This document shows positions 6,325 to 8,158 of a stretch of 8,158 nt of DNA, one piece after another. The translations under genes and the position numbers were made by a program. Where the stretch lies: the NCBI GenBank assembly GCA_003506995.1, contig DNXB01000482.1:1-8158 (forward strand), written 5' to 3'. A model generated the notes under the pieces. It did no database searches. It had not been told where the DNA came from and saw nothing but the letters and a program-made list of their open reading frames with translations. The first letter of the stretch is position 1; each line of letters begins with the position of its first letter. Source of the DNA: Verrucomicrobiales bacterium. Lineage in GTDB: Bacteria; Verrucomicrobiota; Verrucomicrobiia; Verrucomicrobiales; Verrucomicrobiaceae.

Positions 6325-6852
6325 ATGAGCACTCCTGACGACAAACAACCCGTGAAAAAGATGTCCATCATCGTGAGCCGAGGCTCTCTGGATGGGATTT
6401 ACCCGGCGCTGATCATGGCAAACGGCGCGCGTATGGAAGGCATTGAGGCGTCGCTGTTTTTCACCTTCTTCGGCCTGAACGCGCTGGCGAACAAGACGCT
6501 CGATCATTTGAAAGTCGCCACCGTGGGCAACTCCGCGCTGAACATGGCCATGCCGATGCTTGGCCTGCCGATGACGATTCCATTCCCGACCGTGATGGGC
6601 GCGATTCCCGGCGTGTCGGCCTTTGCGACGCATCTCATGAACAAGGAGATGGAGAAGCTCGACATCCCGCCCGTGCGCGAATTTCTCGAACTCATCTCCG
6701 ACTCCGGCGGCAAGATCTATGCCTGCAAGCTGGCGATGGACATGTTCAAACTGAAAAAGGAAGACCTCATGGACCGCGTCGATGGCGTGCTGACCGTGGG
6801 TCAGTTTTACGAAGAGTCCGCCGGAGTAGGAACGCACATCCTTTTCACCTGA
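6325..6852 (+). CDS. DsrE2-like (DsrE/DsrF/DrsH family) sulfur-transfer protein
   Basis: A 175-residue protein. MSIIVSRGSLDGIYPALIMANGA begins at residue 13, followed by LFFTFFGLNAL (44-54), and YACKLAMDMF (132-141) holds the single conserved cysteine C134. These are hallmarks of DsrE2-type proteins, which relay sulfane sulfur with TusA, rhodanese or DsrC-type partners. The hydrophobic stretch around 72-100 could touch the membrane, as proposed for DsrE2 proteins. It starts 18 nt after the carrier gene, preceded by CAACGACC, and ends 1 nt before the next gene, so the three are co-transcribed. Rhodanese and TusA, frequent partners, are absent from the window. Confidence 0.85.
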   Translation: MSTPDDKQPVKKMSIIVSRGSLDGIYPALIMANGARMEGIEASLFFTFFGLNALANKTLDHLKVATVGNSALNMAMPMLGLPMTIPFPTVMGAIPGVSAFATHLMNKEMEKLDIPPVREFLELISDSGGKIYACKLAMDMFKLKKEDLMDRVDGVLTVGQFYEESAGVGTHILFT

Positions 6853-6853
6853 G

Positions 6854-7246
6854 ATGTCCGCGCTTAGCAACGATCCCGCCCGCTGCGAGGTGATGAACCT
6901 CGGCTACGGACCCCAAGGCCACGGTCCCTATCTCGTGCGCCAGGAGGGCTACGAGCCCGGCAGCAGCACCTTCAAACCGCAGCGCTTCGTTCTGCAAAAA
7001 GATGGTCGCTGGCTGCTCAACCTCGCCTTTGTGATGCTGCCGGAAGCCGAGCAGGAGAAACAGCTCTTCCACCACCTGACCGATGTTTTGCTCTTTCTCG
7101 ACGGCCTCAGCGACAAACCCGTCCAAGCCGACGCAAAACTGCCTCCGGGGACCAACGCCGATGAAATCATGGCGCACTTCGAGCAATGCGCTCGCCGTAT
7201 TCTACGCGGCATGCGCACCTGCACTGTGACGCCAGCACGGGGCTGA
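6854..7246 (+). CDS. Uncharacterised protein, last gene of the sulfur cluster
   Basis: A 130-residue protein I do not recognise. It is soluble and mixed in composition: a Gly/Tyr-rich N-terminus (GYGPQGHGPYLVRQEGYEPG, 18-37), a strand-like RFVLQKDGRWLLNLAFVML (44-62), and a helical C-terminus with cysteines C112 and C123; C11 is the third. No signal peptide or membrane helix is evident. ATG 6854 lies 1 nt after the dsrE2-like stop, which makes co-expression and a role in the same sulfur pathway likely. The protein ends 3 nt before the duplicated ABC-gene tail at 7250. Coding is supported by the tight spacing and the length of the open frame, not by homology. Confidence 0.7.
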   Translation: MSALSNDPARCEVMNLGYGPQGHGPYLVRQEGYEPGSSTFKPQRFVLQKDGRWLLNLAFVMLPEAEQEKQLFHHLTDVLLFLDGLSDKPVQADAKLPPGTNADEIMAHFEQCARRILRGMRTCTVTPARG

Positions 7247-7251
7247 TCCTC

Positions 7252-7278
7252 ACCACTCCAGGCTCGTCACCGGCAGAC
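7252..7278. repeat. Direct repeat copy 1: relic of the ABC ATPase 3' end
   Basis: Identical over 27 nt to 7879-7905. On the minus strand it encodes LPVTSLEW and then a TGA (7252-7250), the same tail as the intact ABC ATPase at the right edge, which ends in TAA instead. Further into the would-be gene the codons (7279 onward) no longer match the ATPase, so this copy is only a remnant. Confidence 0.85.
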
Positions 7279-7344
7279 TTGCCAGCGCAAAGGCGTGAGA
7301 TCCTCGAACACTAACTTTCACTCGAATGTTTAGCGCATAACCGA

Positions 7345-7818
7345 TCAGGCTTCTGTCTCAAGCGTCGGCAGCGGAGCAACCAGTAAAGAGAAGATCACAG
7401 TCAGGGCGGCCAGGGCCATCCCAAGTTGGTCTTCACCCGTTTGCGAAAGGTCGGTTTCAACATAGCGGCTGAAATGTGGAGCGACCAAGTATAGAGCTAC
7501 CGAGATGAAGATGTAGATGTAGAAAGCCCATGTCAGGGTGGTAAATGGTGCATTGCGGTATGCAATCCACACTTTCTCAGCATAGCGCATCTTCATGATG
7601 GATCTCGGTGCTGACACCTTGCTTTGGGCCTTCACTGAGATCAGCGGAGCGACCAGCAGGGACAAAAGGGGAATCAGCGCATTCAATAGCGGACCATCCA
7701 TGGTTGGAACGATCAGGAATCGTGAGATCATGATGGCCATGCAAATCAAAAACGCCCATAGAAGCGTGTTGAACGGGGCTGCCCGGTAAGCAAAGCGCAG
7801 TCTTTCCCAATAGCTCAT
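7345..7818 (-). CDS. Small four-helix membrane protein with internal duplication
   Basis: A 157-residue protein I do not recognise. It consists of two similar halves: KMSYWERLRFAYRAAPFNTL near the start and KMRYAEKVWIAYRNAPFTTL about 76 residues later. Each is followed by WAF and a hydrophobic helix, and each half closes with SLLVAPL, giving four predicted membrane segments. Each half also has a positively charged amphipathic lead-in. ATG 7818 is preferred because AAGGG sits 5 nt upstream; a GTG at 7824 would add two residues. It lies inside the segment flanked by 27-nt direct repeats, downstream of the ABC ATPase on the same strand. Function is unknown; a membrane-stress or small accessory role would be guesswork. 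Confidence 0.75.
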   Translation of the reverse strand: MSYWERLRFAYRAAPFNTLLWAFLICMAIMISRFLIVPTMDGPLLNALIPLLSLLVAPLISVKAQSKVSAPRSIMKMRYAEKVWIAYRNAPFTTLTWAFYIYIFISVALYLVAPHFSRYVETDLSQTGEDQLGMALAALTVIFSLLVAPLPTLETEA

Positions 7819-7846
7819 TTTCACCCTTCACTGTGTTTGCTGTGGA

Positions 7847-7863
7847 CGCGTTTTCAACACGCG
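7847..7863 (-). terminator. Short hairpin after the ABC ATPase stop
   Basis: CGCGT and ACGCG, separated by 7 nt, form a 5-bp GC-rich stem starting 14 nt beyond the ATPase stop codon, in the gap before the membrane-protein gene. There is no clear T-run, so termination is weakly supported; the hairpin may instead mark the end of the inserted segment. Confidence 0.25.
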
Positions 7864-7876
7864 AGTCATTGCAAGA

Positions 7877-8158
7877 TTACCACTCCAGGCTCGTCACCGG
7901 CAGACGCTCCGCGTTGCGGGTCTCTTTGATGATCTGGCCGTCGGAGAGATAGAGCACGCGGTCGGCCATGGCGGCCATGGCGGCGTTGTGAGTGATGACG
8001 ATGGTCAGCGTGCCCAGCTCCCGGTTGATGCGCTCGACGGCTTCGAGCACGGTGATGCCGGTGTGAACATCGAGCGCTCCGGTGGGCTCGTCGCACAGCA
8101 GCACCTCGGGCTTTTTGGCGATGGCACGAGCGATGGCGACGCGCTGCTGCTCCCCGCC
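7877..8158 (-). CDS. LolD/MacB-type ABC transporter ATPase, C-terminal part (runs off right edge)
   Basis: Ninety-three codons of the C-terminal part of an ABC ATPase, entering from the right edge at GGEQQRVAIARAIAKKPE, the signature motif. Walker B is VLLCDEPTGALD and the switch histidine is in TIVITHNAAMAAMADRV; the end is LPVTSLEW. The ITHNAA..AMADRV pattern and DEPTGALD place it in the LolD/MacB/FtsE-like group that works with FtsX-fold permeases in lipoprotein, peptide or macrolide export or mechanotransmission. The substrate cannot be told from this half. The permease gene is probably upstream, outside the window. The last 27 nt are duplicated at 7252-7278. Confidence 0.9.
   Translation of the reverse strand, partial: GGEQQRVAIARAIAKKPEVLLCDEPTGALDVHTGITVLEAVERINRELGTLTIVITHNAAMAAMADRVLYLSDGQIIKETRNAERLPVTSLEW

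Larger units (their letters stand above)
7252..7905. mobile_element. Putative cassette flanked by 27-nt direct repeats
   Basis: The two repeat copies start 627 bp apart and enclose one gene (7345-7818, minus). The outer copy would be the original 3' end of the ABC ATPase and the inner copy keeps that gene intact, as site-specific insertion at a gene's 3' end does. There is no integrase inside, so any recombinase would have acted in trans. I looked for integron attC core sites (GTTRRRY/RYYYAAC) at both ends and found no convincing pair. The alternative is a local tandem duplication followed by replacement. Confidence 0.4.

Noticed and set aside
7279..7345. Possible integron attC site at the end of the cassette
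   Set aside because: Words such as GTTAGTG and CACTAAC appear, but no matching GTTRRRY/RYYYAAC pair with inner complementary boxes could be found.
1..8158. CRISPR arrays, tRNA or rRNA genes, transposases
   Set aside because: I found no regularly spaced repeats, no cloverleaf-like segments and no transposase or integrase motifs on either strand.

Overview
The window appears to join DNA from at least two sources. The left end (about 1-758) looks alphaproteobacterial (Hyphomicrobiales type): the first 26 codons of an aconitase gene (acnA, minus strand), then a divergent gene whose first two thirds are the heme-exporter ATPase CcmA. Inside that gene, at the conserved Walker B/D-loop DNA (735-758), the protein changes character. 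The last third is the tail of a DevA/MacB-type ABC ATPase, and ccmB does not follow. The simplest reading is a chimeric junction at a conserved ABC motif, either a metagenome assembly artefact or real recombination. The right part (4095-8158) reads like one moderately GC-rich genome. Its host is uncertain; a Verrucomicrobiota-like bacterium is my guess, from A/C-rich start leaders without Shine-Dalgarno sequences and a spacer built of 'aatgacgaa' repeats.

1060-4084 holds a compact three-gene operon, each gene overlapping the next by 4 nt, on the plus strand. I identify it as an ABC-three-component (ABC-3C) system: a nuclease-like effector (Mrr-type PD-(D/E)xK N-terminus plus ABC-3C C-terminal domain), a 92-residue middle component, and a 600-residue SMC/Rad50-like coiled-coil ATPase with a DUF2326-type C-terminus. 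Such systems are predicted from comparative genomics to act in conflict with invading DNA. The operon is lower in GC than both flanks and ends 10 nt from the convergent trxC stop, as expected for an accessory island.

4095-7246 is a sulfur/redox cluster. A zinc-ribbon thioredoxin (trxC, minus) is divergent from sqr (sulfide:quinone oxidoreductase), then a TusE/DsrC-like sulfur carrier with only the C-terminal cysteine, a DsrE2-like protein, and an unrecognised 130-residue protein spaced 1 nt from dsrE2. Together they suggest sulfide oxidation to sulfane sulfur at the membrane, carried onward by thiol carriers. The spacer between sqr and the carrier gene contains a perfect 17-bp inverted repeat.

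7250-8158 contains the 3' part of a LolD/MacB-type ABC ATPase (minus strand, running off the right edge). Its last 27 nt are duplicated exactly 627 bp away. Between the copies lies a roughly 600-bp segment with one gene for a small four-helix membrane protein made of two internal repeats, which looks like a cassette inserted at the 3' end of the ABC gene.

I saw no rRNA, tRNA, CRISPR array or recognisable transposase.
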